Positions 1-7,747 of a stretch of DNA of 64,000 nucleotides are shown here, piece by piece. The position numbers were made by a program, and so were the translations under genes. Positions within the stretch are counted from its first letter, which is position 1, and each line of letters starts with the position of its first letter. The stretch comes from Lachnospiraceae bacterium M18-1 (GTDB lineage Bacteria; Bacillota; Clostridia; Lachnospirales; Lachnospiraceae), in NCBI GenBank assembly GCA_000403295.2, contig KE159605.1:676168-740167 (forward strand). The letters run 5' to 3'. The notes under the pieces were generated by a model. The model did no database searches. It had not been told where the DNA came from and worked only from the letters and a program-made list of their open reading frames with translations.

Positions 1-958
1 TTTTCAGATTTTCCACATCCGCGCCCTTTTTCAGTTCCAGTACGATCCGGATGCCTTCCTTGGAGGACTGGTTTGAAATGTCCACGATATCGGTCGTCTT
101 TTTCGTCTCCACAAGACCGGCCACATCATTGAGAAATTTTCCGATCCCGCTTCCGATCATAGTATAGGGAATCTCCGTAATGACAAGCTGTTTTTTGCCG
201 CCTTTGAGTTCCTCGGTCTCCACCTTGCCCCGGAGCTTGATCTTTCCCTGGCCGGTCTCATAGATATTCAGCAGCTCGTCTTTATTCACGACGATCCCGC
301 CCGTGGGGAAGTCCGGTCCTTTCACATAACGCATCAGCTGTTTGGTGCTGATCTCGTCATTTTTCATATAAGCCTTGACCGCATCGATCACCTCGCACAG
401 ATTGTGGGTAGGAATGCTGGTGGCCATCCCTACCGCGATGCCCTCTGCACCGTTGACCAGCAGGTTGGGCACACGCACCGGAAGCACCAGAGGCTCCTTC
501 TCCGTCTCGTCAAAATTAGGGCCGAAGTCTACCACGTTTTTATCCAGGTCGGCCAGATATGCCTCCTGAGTAAACTTGGCAAGCCTGGCCTCTGTATAAC
601 GCATGGCCGCAGCCCCGTCCCCTTCGATGGAGCCAAAGTTGCCGTGCCCGTCCACGAGGATCATGCCCTTCTTAAATTCCTGGGCCAGCACCACCAGTGC
701 CTCATAGATGGAACTGTCCCCGTGAGGATGGTATTTACCCATGGTATCCCCTACGATACGTGCGCATTTTCGATAGGGCCGGTCATACCGGATGCCCAGT
801 TCATGCATATCATAGAGCGTTCTGCGCTGGACCGGCTTCAGCCCGTCCCGGACATCCGGCAGGGCCCTGGCAATGATCACGCTCATGGCATAATCAATAT
901 ATGATTTTTTCATCAGGTCCGAATACTCGGTCCGGATGATCTGTGGTTCACTACTCAT
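1..958 (-). CDS. parC: DNA topoisomerase IV/gyrase subunit A, 3' end cut by window edge
   Basis: DNA-cleaving subunit of a type IIA topoisomerase; it acts in the cytoplasm on supercoils or catenanes with the ATPase subunit encoded just upstream. About 319 N-terminal residues are visible. They include the [10 protein letters not shown] start region, the DNA-gate motif [12 protein letters not shown] (quinolone-region Ser82 and Glu86 look wild type) and the catalytic tyrosine in [11 protein letters not shown] (Tyr121). The ATG at 958 is the first start in frame and opens with the usual [18 protein letters not shown] sequence. The C-terminal beta-pinwheel lies outside the window, so gyrase and Topo IV cannot be told apart here; parC is chosen because the partner resembles the second, non-dnaA-linked pair common in Clostridia. 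Confidence 0.85.
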   Translation of the reverse strand, partial: MSSEPQIIRTEYSDLMKKSYIDYAMSVIIARALPDVRDGLKPVQRRTLYDMHELGIRYDRPYRKCARIVGDTMGKYHPHGDSSIYEALVVLAQEFKKGMILVDGHGNFGSIEGDGAAAMRYTEARLAKFTQEAYLADLDKNVVDFGPNFDETEKEPLVLPVRVPNLLVNGAEGIAVGMATSIPTHNLCEVIDAVKAYMKNDEISTKQLMRYVKGPDFPTGGIVVNKDELLNIYETGQGKIKLRGKVETEELKGGKKQLVITEIPYTMIGSGIGKFLNDVAGLVETKKTTDIVDISNQSSKEGIRIVLELKKGADVENLK

Positions 959-1004
959 AGTCCTCTCCTATCCATATCTGTTCATTCCCCTGACAGATAC
1001 ACAT

Positions 1005-1091
1005 GCAATCCCATTAAGGCTGTCGCCGTCAATGGGGATTGCTCCTGCGATTTTTATTTTCCATGCGGATTACGCAGTGAATGCGTAGTCC
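1005..1091. other. Two hairpins between the topoisomerase genes
   Basis: The 153-nt gap between the parE-like stop and the parC-like start holds two inverted repeats. One pairs GCAATCCCATT (1005-1015) with AATGGGGATTGC (1031-1042). The other pairs GGATTACGCA (1067-1076) with TGCGTAGTCC (1082-1091). Neither is followed by a T-run on the minus strand, so they are not obvious terminators. They may be RNA processing or stability elements. That role is inference. Confidence 0.4.
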
Positions 1092-1111
1092 TGCTCCGAA
1101 CAGTTACACGA

Positions 1112-3034
1112 TTAAATATCCAGTTCTGCCTCAGTTGCATTTTCATAGATAAATGCCCGTCTCGGCGGTACTTCCGTTCCCATCAGCATCTCGGTGACGC
1201 CGGATGCCATCCTTGCGTCCTCAATTTCCACCAGCTTCAAAAGCCGGTTCTCCGGGTCCAGAGTCGTTTCCCAAAGCTGCTGGGCATCCATCTCTCCCAA
1301 TCCTTTGTACCTCTGCAGGGTAAAACCGCCGTCATGGGTTTTCCGATATCGTTCCAGAGCGGCATCGTCGTAGAGGTACTCTTCCTCCCCCTTCTTCGGC
1401 ATGGCCTTATACAGCGGAGGCATGGCAATATAGACATGGCCTTCGTAGATCAATTCCGGCATGAACCGGTAGAACAAGGTCAATAACAGGGTGGAAATGT
1501 GGGCTCCGTCCACGTCTGCATCGGCCATGATGATGATCTTATCATAGCGCAGCTTCGTGATATCGAAGTCATTTCCATAGCCCTCGGAAAATCCGCATCC
1601 GAAGGCATTGATCATAGTCTTGATCTCCGCATTTGCAAGCACCTTGTCGATGCTGGCCTTCTCTACATTTAATATTTTCCCGCGGATAGGCAGGATAGCC
1701 TGATAATTCCGGTCGCGTGCCGTCTTTGCAGAACCGCCGGCAGAATCTCCCTCCACGATAAAAATCTCACATTTTTTCGGATCACGGCTCTCGCAGTTGG
1801 CCAGCTTTCCATTGCTGTCAAAGGAATATTTCTGTTTGGTCAGCAGGTTGGTCTTGGCTTTTTCTTCGGTCTTGCGGATCTTTGCCGCCTTCTCCGCGCT
1901 GGACAGCACGGTCTTTAAGATTTCCAGGTTCCGGTCAAAGTAGAGGACAATCTCATCCCCGGTCACCTTTCCCGCTGCCTTGGCCGCATCCGGGTTGTCC
2001 AGCTTGGTCTTGGTCTGCCCCTCGAACCTGGGATCCGGATGCTTGATAGATACGATAGCTGTCATGCCGTTGCGGATATCCGCCCCGGTAAAGTTAGCAT
2101 CCTTATCCTTTAGGATTCCCAGTTCCCTGGCATACTGGTTCATCACCGTAGTAAATGTAGTCTTGAATCCGGTCAGGTGGGTGCCGCCTTCCGAGTTGAA
2201 AATATTGTTGCAGAAGCCCAGCACATTTTCATGAAACTCATTGACATACTGCAATGCCACTTCCACCTCAATGCCCTCGGACTCTCCTTTGAAATAAATG
2301 GGATCATGCAATGCTTCTTTTTTCTGATTCAGTTCCCTGATAAATCCCATGATCCCGTCCGGCTCATGAAATACGATATGCTCCAGGGATTCCGGCCGTT
2401 TGTCATCGAATACGATGGTCAGCCGGGGATTCAGATAGGCGGTCTCGTGCATTCTGCTCTTGACCTCTTCTGCTCGAAAACGGGTCCTTTCAAAAATCGT
2501 GTCATCCGGCAGGAAGTTAATCTTCGTCCCGGTCTTTCTCGTCTTTCCAACGATCGGAAGAAGCCCCTCTTCCAGCTCGATCACCGGGATTCCTTTCTCA
2601 TACTTGTCGTGATGAATGGCCCCTTCCCGGCTGATCCAGACGTCCATGTGGCTGGAAAGGGCATTGACCACGGAGGAACCCACCCCGTGAAGTCCGCCGC
2701 TTGTCTTATAGACCGAATCGTCAAACTTTCCTCCTGCATGCAGTGTGGTGTAGACCAAACGGGCAGCAGAGATCCCCTTCTGATGCATCCCCACCGGAAC
2801 GCCGCGGCCATTATCCTCCACCGTGGCGGAACCGTCCTTTTCCAATGTAACACGGATCTCCGAGCAAAAGCCTGCCAGATGTTCGTCCACCGCATTGTCC
2901 ACAATCTCGTAGATCAGATGGTTCAGGCCCTTGGTAGACACACTGCCGATATACATGCCCGGCCGCTTCCTGACCGCTTCCAGCCCCTCCAATACCGCGA
3001 TGCTGTCAGCATCGTATGTATTTTGCTTACTCAT
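1112..3034 (-). CDS. parE: DNA topoisomerase IV/gyrase subunit B (ATPase)
   Basis: ATP-hydrolysing subunit of a type IIA topoisomerase, 640 aa, full length for the GyrB/ParE family. The GHKL ATPase domain is clear (VDNAVDEHLAG, DNGRGVPVG, GGLHGVGSSVVNAL). A transducer domain follows, then the Toprim domain with FIVEGDSAGG and the metal motif DADVDGAH, then the C-terminal QRYKGLGEMDAQQLWE tail. No large gamma-proteobacterial insertion is present. The ATG at 3034 is preceded by AAAGGAG. It is transcribed with the subunit A gene downstream. Sequence alone leaves gyrB versus parE open; its distance from any dnaA/recF context and the 'SVSTKGLNHL' variant favour the second paralogous pair. Confidence 0.88.
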   Translation of the reverse strand: MSKQNTYDADSIAVLEGLEAVRKRPGMYIGSVSTKGLNHLIYEIVDNAVDEHLAGFCSEIRVTLEKDGSATVEDNGRGVPVGMHQKGISAARLVYTTLHAGGKFDDSVYKTSGGLHGVGSSVVNALSSHMDVWISREGAIHHDKYEKGIPVIELEEGLLPIVGKTRKTGTKINFLPDDTIFERTRFRAEEVKSRMHETAYLNPRLTIVFDDKRPESLEHIVFHEPDGIMGFIRELNQKKEALHDPIYFKGESEGIEVEVALQYVNEFHENVLGFCNNIFNSEGGTHLTGFKTTFTTVMNQYARELGILKDKDANFTGADIRNGMTAIVSIKHPDPRFEGQTKTKLDNPDAAKAAGKVTGDEIVLYFDRNLEILKTVLSSAEKAAKIRKTEEKAKTNLLTKQKYSFDSNGKLANCESRDPKKCEIFIVEGDSAGGSAKTARDRNYQAILPIRGKILNVEKASIDKVLANAEIKTMINAFGCGFSEGYGNDFDITKLRYDKIIIMADADVDGAHISTLLLTLFYRFMPELIYEGHVYIAMPPLYKAMPKKGEEEYLYDDAALERYRKTHDGGFTLQRYKGLGEMDAQQLWETTLDPENRLLKLVEIEDARMASGVTEMLMGTEVPPRRAFIYENATEAELDI

Positions 3035-3099
3035 AAAGACTCTCCTTTTTTTGAAACAAATCTATAAAAATTTATCCTTTCTTCTTTTCGATATTCCTA

Positions 3100-3127
3100 A
3101 TTATAACAAGAATTAAAAGTTTTTCAA
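3100..3127 (-). promoter_or_regulatory. Sigma-A type promoter of the parE-parC operon
   Basis: On the minus strand, TTGAAA (-35, 3122-3127) and TATAAT (-10, 3100-3105) are 16 bp apart. They lie about 65 nt upstream of the parE-like start. Confidence 0.65.
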
Positions 3128-3147
3128 GTTGTTTTCCCGGCGTTGTT

Positions 3148-3200
3148 GATGTTCCGTTACTGTTCACACTCTGGCCGGGTGCTCACAGTAACGATGTTCC
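3148..3200. mobile_element. 37-bp miniature inverted-repeat remnant with 8-bp target duplication
   Basis: A 37-bp unit (3156-3192) begins GTTACTGT and ends ACAGTAAC, a perfect 8-bp terminal inverted repeat. It is flanked on both sides by GATGTTCC (3148-3155 and 3193-3200), an 8-bp direct repeat that looks like a target-site duplication. The first 12 bases, GTTACTGTTCAC, match the left end of the larger element at 12651. It appears to be an internally deleted copy of that family, lying between the PTS gene terminator and the parE-like promoter. Confidence 0.7.
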
Positions 3201-3208
3201 ATTCTACT

Positions 3209-3254
3209 AAAAAAGGCTCTTGATTGTACTCCAATACCACCAAAAGCCTTTTTA
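3209..3254 (-). terminator. Rho-independent terminator after the PTS IIA gene
   Basis: On the minus strand an AAAGGCT...AGCCTTT stem is followed by a T-run. It lies just beyond the stop codon at 3262. Confidence 0.6.
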
Positions 3255-3261
3255 CGCTGTT

Positions 3262-3720
3262 TTATACCTGTTCTCTTATAATCTCAATTATCTTTTCTTC
3301 GTCTTCTGCCTCTGCTATCTGATTTAACACGGATTTGTCCTGAATGATAGACAGAATCCTCTGCAGTTCTTCCATGTATGACTCAGGTTCTGCTACCGCC
3401 AGCATGAATACAAGCTTCACGCTGACTTCCTCATCCTCACTGCCCATCTGGATAAATGTGACAGGATTCTTCAGCACTGCGATCGCTGTCGCCGCTTGCT
3501 TCACATGACTTACATCCGTATGTGGAATCGCTACTCCGAACCCGTCAATGTCCAGTCCGGTCGGATATGCCTTTTCCCTTGCACAAAGTGCATTTACATA
3601 AGAGCTTTTTACATAACCTTCATTGATCAGTGCTCCGCCAAGCTGCCTGAAAACATCCTCATAAGAATCTGCTTTCATATTTTTTATGATCAGCGATTTA
3701 TTCATTGCCTCCCAGATCAT
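3262..3720 (-). CDS. Orphan PTS EIIA component (fructose/mannitol/galactitol class)
   Basis: Cytoplasmic phosphocarrier of a sugar phosphotransferase system, 152 aa, the usual size of a free-standing IIA of the GatA/FrvA/MtlA type. The phosphorylated histidine is His67 in GFGVAIPHTD; the C-terminal part (VKLVFMLAV...LQRILSIIQD) is typical of the family. The ATG at 3720 is chosen because GGGAGG sits 7 nt upstream. Longer readings in this frame run into the overlapping membrane-protein gene and make no sense as protein. No IIB, IIC or sugar-catabolic gene is adjacent, so it either serves a system encoded elsewhere or regulates something through its phosphorylation state. Confidence 0.85.
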   Translation of the reverse strand: MIWEAMNKSLIIKNMKADSYEDVFRQLGGALINEGYVKSSYVNALCAREKAYPTGLDIDGFGVAIPHTDVSHVKQAATAIAVLKNPVTFIQMGSEDEEVSVKLVFMLAVAEPESYMEELQRILSIIQDKSVLNQIAEAEDEEKIIEIIREQV

Positions 3721-3767
3721 CGATCTGCCTCCCTTTTTCTCCTTGCGACTGCTTCCGGACCATGTCT

Positions 3768-4223
3768 CTACCTGGCTCTCCACAATTGGACTAAGAAAAA
3801 TACCATCGGCCCTAAAGACAGTAACATCGTTGCTGCAAAAAACCAGGATGGCATGTAGTTCTCGTGCCAGACTGTAATAAATGAAAAGATCAGCACTACA
3901 GACAGCTTCAGACAGACGATCATATGATACAGGATTCGATACACTCTTACACGGTTTCGTGCCGTAATCTTTACGCCGGTATTCCACGCCTGCGGAAAAT
4001 GTTCCAGTAGAGATATCCCCAGATACATCAGCCAGTTCAGCACCAGCAGAAAGATCAGGGAGCCTTTTCCAGTCATAGAATCCGCTTCTCCGGAAAAAGT
4101 ATAATGCCCCGGTACTTCCGCCGGTATCTGATTCCATCCGATCAATAAATATAAAGTAGATCCTGCCAGACATAAAATACATAAAACCTGCATTGCGATT
4201 CCAAATTTTGTTTTTATCTTCAT
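3768..4223 (-). CDS. DUF1648-type membrane protein
   Basis: Predicted integral membrane protein of about 151 aa with four hydrophobic segments (about residues 8-28, 55-75, 95-117 and 126-146). The extracytoplasmic stretch WNQIPAEVPGHYTFSGEAD matches the DUF1648 signature seen in SdpI-like immunity proteins and small Gram-positive membrane proteins. ATG 4223 is preferred over an upstream GTG at 4232 because the AGGAG site would touch the GTG. It lies 47 nt upstream of the PTS IIA gene and probably shares its transcript. The exact role is unknown. Confidence 0.75.
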   Translation of the reverse strand: MKIKTKFGIAMQVLCILCLAGSTLYLLIGWNQIPAEVPGHYTFSGEADSMTGKGSLIFLLVLNWLMYLGISLLEHFPQAWNTGVKITARNRVRVYRILYHMIVCLKLSVVLIFSFITVWHENYMPSWFFAATMLLSLGPMVFFLVQLWRAR

Positions 4224-4296
4224 TTTACGCACTTCTCCTTCTGGCGTTTTCTATCTTTTCGTAGTTGTTTTCTTGCCGCACAGCTGTTTTTCTTAT

Positions 4297-4324
4297 ATTA
4301 TAAAAAGTATACGGCAAAAAGCAA
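4297..4324 (-). promoter_or_regulatory. Promoter of the DUF1648-PTS IIA operon
   Basis: Minus strand TTGCTT (4319-4324), a 16-bp spacer and a perfect TATAAT (4297-4302). They lie about 75 nt before the start of the membrane-protein gene. Confidence 0.6.
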
Positions 4325-4471
4325 CGCATTTTTCCTGTAAGACAGCTATTTTTACATCATCTACAGTCCTGCAGACAATCTCCTGTGCAGAGTTCATGAA
4401 TCACTATAAATCATTCTATCATATTCACACACATTTTTCTATCATTAGCAGGGGCTGACGGTTACTTAGCA

Positions 4472-4684
4472 TTATCCATTGATTTCCAATACCTTGTAAT
4501 CCTTATCCTCAACCGCTTTTTTCAGCACGTCATTTGCAATCTCCGCATTCAGTGTCACCACCGCTGTTCCTGCCTCATGACTTACCTCCGCTGTATCGAC
4601 CTCCGGCAGTGCCTCCAGGCATTTCTTCACGGCTGCCTCGCAGTGTCCGCACATCATCCCTTCAATCTTCATCGTTCTTTCCAT
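4472..4684 (-). CDS. copZ: Possible independently translated CopZ-like copper chaperone inside copA
   Basis: In frame with the end of copA, an ATG at 4684 is preceded by AGGAGGTAACAGCG, a nearly perfect Shine-Dalgarno sequence 7 nt away. Translation from it would give exactly 70 residues: one heavy-metal-associated domain with GMMCGHC, the normal length of a stand-alone CopZ. Either this is a chance remnant of a copZ gene fused onto copA, or the cell makes both the long pump and a soluble chaperone from one reading frame. E. coli copA yields a similar pair by frameshifting. The domain is certain; internal initiation is inference. Confidence 0.5.
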   Translation of the reverse strand: MERTMKIEGMMCGHCEAAVKKCLEALPEVDTAEVSHEAGTAVVTLNAEIANDVLKKAVEDKDYKVLEING

Positions 4685-7075
4685 CGCTGTTACCTCCTGT
4701 TTTCTTTTTGCTTTGATTTTTTTGTCTTTCTTTGTATCATGTATTTTAAACCAGTTCAGCCGCAGTGCGTTGGTCACCACGCAGAAGCTGGACAGGCTCA
4801 TTGCCGCCGCTCCAAACATAGGATTTAATTTCAGCCCAAAGATCGGGAACCAGATTCCTGCTGCCAGCGGAATCCCGATCACATTGTAGAAAAATGCCCA
4901 AAACAGATTTTCATGGATGTTCTGCAATGCCGCACGGCTCAGACGGATGGCAGCAGGCACATCGCTCAGACGGCTCTTCATCAAAACCACATCCGCCGCG
5001 TCGATCGCAATATCCGTTCCGGCCCCGATGGCAATCCCCATGTCGGCCCTTGTCAGCGCCGGCGCGTCGTTGATGCCGTCGCCCACCATTGCCGTTTTTC
5101 CTTTTCTCTTCAGGGATCGGATCACACTTTCCTTTCCGTCCGGAAGAACTCCCGCGATCACCTCGTCCACTCCGGCCTGTTTTCCGATGGCCTTCGCAGT
5201 CCGTTCATTATCCCCCGTCAGCATAACGACCTGGATGCCCATATTCTGAAGCTCTTTGATGGCCCTGGGGCTGTCCTCCTTAATCACATCCGCCACCGCG
5301 ATAATCCCCGCAAGCTGACCGTTGCTGCTGAAAAACAGCGGGGTTTTTCCTTCTTCCGCCAGATGCTCTGCTTTCTGCCGCATGGTATCTGTTATCTGGG
5401 CATACCGGCTGATAAAGTTCAGATTCCCGCCTTTTAAAATAAGGTCCTTTGTATCTGCTTTCTGGGATGATTCCTCTTGCAGTCCACTTTCTCCGCTCTT
5501 TTCCTTAATCCATCCTCCAAAGCCTTTCAGCACCGCTGACAGTCCATTTCCAGGAAGCGCCTCAAAGTCGCGGACTTCCCATGCTTTCAGCCCGCGTTCT
5601 TCTGCCTCCGCCAGGATTGCCCCTGCAAGGGGATGCTCGCTCTTCTGCTCCAATGCATAAGCCAGCTCTAAAAGCTCTGACTCTGAAATTCCTTCTGCCG
5701 GCACCAGGTCCGTCACCTTCGGCTCCCCGCTGGTAATAGTTCCCGTCTTATCCAGCGCAACAATCTCCGTCTTCCCGGTCTCTTCCAGGGAAACCGCAGT
5801 CTTGAACATGATTCCGTTTTTGGCTCCCACGCCATTTCCCACCATGATCGCGACCGGAGTTGCCAGTCCCAATGCACAGGGGCAGCTGATGACCAGCACC
5901 GAAATCCCTCTCGCCAAAGCGAATCCGATTCCTTCTCCTGCGATCAGCCATACCAGAACGGTCACCAGCGCAATGAAGATCACCGCTGGGACAAACACAC
6001 CCGAAACCTTGTCCGCCACCTTGGCTATGGGCGCTTTCGTAGCCGCCGCATCGCTGACCATCTGGATGATCTGGGAAAGTGTGGTATCCTCCCCGACCCT
6101 GGTAGCCTGGCATTTTAAAAAACCGGACTGGTTCAAGGTGGCAGCTGACACAGCGTCCCCTTCCGCCTTATCCACAGGAATGCTCTCTCCCGTCAAAGCC
6201 GACTCGTTCACCGCGCTGCTGCCTTCGAGCACCATTCCGTCCACCGGGATATTCTCCCCCGGACGTACCACAAAGACATCCCCTTTCTGAACCTGGTCAA
6301 TGGACACCTCTGTCTCCGTGCCGTCCCGCAGGATCACAGCGGTTTTGGGCGCCAGCTTCATGAGATTCTTCAATGCGTCTGTGGTCTTTCCCTTGGAACG
6401 TGCTTCCAGCATCTTTCCCACTGTGATCAGCGTCAGGATCATAGCTGCGGATTCAAAATAAAATTCATGCATGTAGGACATGACTCCCGCCGTATCCATT
6501 TTCATCTGCGCGTCCGTCATCGCAAACAGTGCATAGGTGCTGTACACAAACGCAGCTCCAGCCCCGAGCGCAACCAAAGTATCCATATTGGGAGTCCGAT
6601 GAAGCAGCCCCCGGAAACCGCTGATAAAAAACTTCTGGTTAATGATCATAATGATTCCTGTAAATAAAAGCTGTATCAGACCCATAGCCACATGATTGTC
6701 CGCCAGAAACAGAGGCATCGGCCAATTCCACATCATATGCCCCATGGACACGTACATCAATGGAATCAGAAAGATCAGCGACGCAGTCAGCCGCCTTTTT
6801 AGGACCGGAGTTTCATGATCCTTTAAAAATTCTTCCTCTGCCGCTGCTGTCGTATTTCCCTGAGATTTTGTCTCCGCATTCTTTACCGATGCTCCGTATC
6901 CTGCCGCTTCTACCGCCGCGATCACATCGGACGCGGAAGCGGATCCTTCCACCCCCATAGAATTCGTCAGCAGACTCACCGAACAGGATTGTACTCCCGG
7001 CAGACCGCCTACGGCTTTTTCCACTCTGGCGCTGCAGGCTGCGCAGCTCATTCCGGTTACCGTATATTGTTCCAT
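4472..7075 (-). CDS. copA: Copper-exporting P1B-type ATPase with C-terminal CopZ-like domain
   Basis: Cu(I) efflux pump in the cytoplasmic membrane, 867 aa. In order: an N-terminal metal-binding domain with MSCAAC (Cys11, Cys14); eight membrane spans; the actuator TGES (about 295); the transport motif CPC (398-400); the phosphorylation motif DKTGT (Asp442); the nucleotide-binding HP (481-482); and GDGIND (666-671). Unusually, a second ferredoxin-fold metal-binding domain with MMCGHC follows the last span (about residues 798-867) after a Lys-rich linker. The ATG at 7075 has AAGGAGG 6 nt upstream. The gene follows csoR by 65 nt. An internal start (separate entry) could release the last domain as a free chaperone. 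Confidence 0.95.
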   Translation of the reverse strand: MEQYTVTGMSCAACSARVEKAVGGLPGVQSCSVSLLTNSMGVEGSASASDVIAAVEAAGYGASVKNAETKSQGNTTAAAEEEFLKDHETPVLKRRLTASLIFLIPLMYVSMGHMMWNWPMPLFLADNHVAMGLIQLLFTGIIMIINQKFFISGFRGLLHRTPNMDTLVALGAGAAFVYSTYALFAMTDAQMKMDTAGVMSYMHEFYFESAAMILTLITVGKMLEARSKGKTTDALKNLMKLAPKTAVILRDGTETEVSIDQVQKGDVFVVRPGENIPVDGMVLEGSSAVNESALTGESIPVDKAEGDAVSAATLNQSGFLKCQATRVGEDTTLSQIIQMVSDAAATKAPIAKVADKVSGVFVPAVIFIALVTVLVWLIAGEGIGFALARGISVLVISCPCALGLATPVAIMVGNGVGAKNGIMFKTAVSLEETGKTEIVALDKTGTITSGEPKVTDLVPAEGISESELLELAYALEQKSEHPLAGAILAEAEERGLKAWEVRDFEALPGNGLSAVLKGFGGWIKEKSGESGLQEESSQKADTKDLILKGGNLNFISRYAQITDTMRQKAEHLAEEGKTPLFFSSNGQLAGIIAVADVIKEDSPRAIKELQNMGIQVVMLTGDNERTAKAIGKQAGVDEVIAGVLPDGKESVIRSLKRKGKTAMVGDGINDAPALTRADMGIAIGAGTDIAIDAADVVLMKSRLSDVPAAIRLSRAALQNIHENLFWAFFYNVIGIPLAAGIWFPIFGLKLNPMFGAAAMSLSSFCVVTNALRLNWFKIHDTKKDKKIKAKRKQEVTAMERTMKIEGMMCGHCEAAVKKCLEALPEVDTAEVSHEAGTAVVTLNAEIANDVLKKAVEDKDYKVLEING

Positions 7076-7111
7076 ATCCTTCCTCCTTCGCAATTCTAAA
7101 ATGTATATATA

Positions 7112-7134
7112 CCCAAGGGCACCCCTTTATGGTC
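7112..7134. promoter_or_regulatory. Motif upstream of copA repeated upstream of csoR
   Basis: CCCAAGGGCACCCCTTTATGG here closely matches CCCAAAGGGCATCCCATTATGG at 7575-7596. Each copy lies in the leader of one copper gene, about 40 nt before copA and about 80 nt before csoR. A second operator or a shared RNA element is possible; function is unproven. Confidence 0.35.
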
Positions 7135-7140
7135 ATCTGC

Positions 7141-7494
7141 TTACTTCATCAACTTCTGCAGTGTCGCCACCAGTTCATCGATCGTCTCGTCCTTGCCTGC
7201 CCGGATATCCTCTGCCACGCAGGTCCGGATGTGGTTCGCCAGCAGCACCTTGTTAAAGCTGTTCAGCGCCGCGTTCACTGCCGATACCTGCACCAGGATA
7301 TCCGTACAATAGGCATCCGACTCCAGCATCCGTTTCAATCCCCGTACCTGGCCCTCAATCCGGTTCAGACGGTGGACCAGATCTTTATACTCCTTATCCG
7401 AACGTTCTTTTGTTTTATGGCCGCACTGCTTCTCCGTCCCGCAGCATACACTGCTCTTTTCCGGCAAAGTATCCTTTGTATATTTCTCTTCCAT
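7141..7494 (-). CDS. csoR: CsoR-type copper-sensing transcriptional repressor
   Basis: Four-helix DNA-binding repressor that lets go of its operator when Cu(I) binds, 117 aa. The Cu(I) ligands of the family are all present: Cys63 (AYCTDIL), His88 and Cys92 (NHIRTC). The helix RLNRIEGQVRGLKRML is the family hallmark. The N-terminal extension also carries Cys17, Cys18, Cys24 and His26 (CCGTEKQCGH), extra possible metal ligands not found in minimal CsoR. ATG 7494 has GAGG 6 nt upstream and is preferred to a GTG at 7509. It is the first gene of a csoR-copA operon and is expected to repress it. Confidence 0.93.
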   Translation of the reverse strand: MEEKYTKDTLPEKSSVCCGTEKQCGHKTKERSDKEYKDLVHRLNRIEGQVRGLKRMLESDAYCTDILVQVSAVNAALNSFNKVLLANHIRTCVAEDIRAGKDETIDELVATLQKLMK

Positions 7495-7574
7495 AAATAA
7501 CCTCTTCACCTGTCTGCTTTTTTAAGCTTTCCTTCCGAATATGATATAAAAACAAAATTTCCATTACTTTATTT

Positions 7575-7596
7575 CCCAAAGGGCATCCCATTATGG
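7575..7596. promoter_or_regulatory. csoR leader copy of the copper-operon repeat
   Basis: CCCAAAGGGCATCCCATTATGG in the csoR 5' leader is the partner of the copy at 7112-7134. It lies downstream of the promoter, so it would be transcribed. Confidence 0.35.
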
Positions 7597-7618
7597 CGTC
7601 CTGTGGGTTTGTATTTAT

Positions 7619-7647
7619 ATTATATACCCCCGTAGGGTATATTGCAA
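7619..7647 (-). promoter_or_regulatory. csoR-copA promoter with embedded CsoR operator
   Basis: On the minus strand, TTGCAA (7642-7647) and TATAAT (7619-7624) are 17 bp apart. The spacer is filled by a perfect inverted repeat, ATATACCC-N5-GGGTATAT (7622-7642), matching the known CsoR operator pattern of facing TACCC/GGGTA arms. A repressor bound here would block both promoter elements. The architecture is seen directly; CsoR binding is inferred from the family. Confidence 0.88.
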
Positions 7648-7684
7648 GTCTTTTTTATCATTGGTCATATGATTTACTGAATAA

Positions 7685-7746
7685 GTTACAGTTCGCGGTG
7701 TAACCAGCCGCGAACTGCAACGCATCCAGCCCATTGAAAAGTCGCC
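7685..7746. repeat. Partial copy of the GTTAC-type dispersed element
   Basis: The reverse complement reads GGCGACTTTTCAATGGGCTG, then GATGCGTT, then a hairpin ending GAACTGTAAC. This matches the right half of the complete element at 12651-12788. A 14-bp inverted repeat, GTTACAGTTCGCGG / CCGCGAACTGCAAC (one mismatch), forms the end. The left terminus is missing and no target duplication is visible. It abuts the spoIIP stop codon and may serve as its 3' hairpin. Confidence 0.6.
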
Positions 7747-7747
7747 T

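Noticed and set aside
2177..3067. 296-codon plus-strand open frame
   Set aside because: Antisense to the parE-like gene, whose protein is complete and conserved; the plus-strand product has no recognisable motif or ribosome site.
3721..4182. Possible 150-residue N-terminal extension of the PTS IIA protein
   Set aside because: It is an out-of-frame reading of the DUF1648 gene. The good ribosome site at 3728-3732 and the normal IIA length fix the start at 3720.
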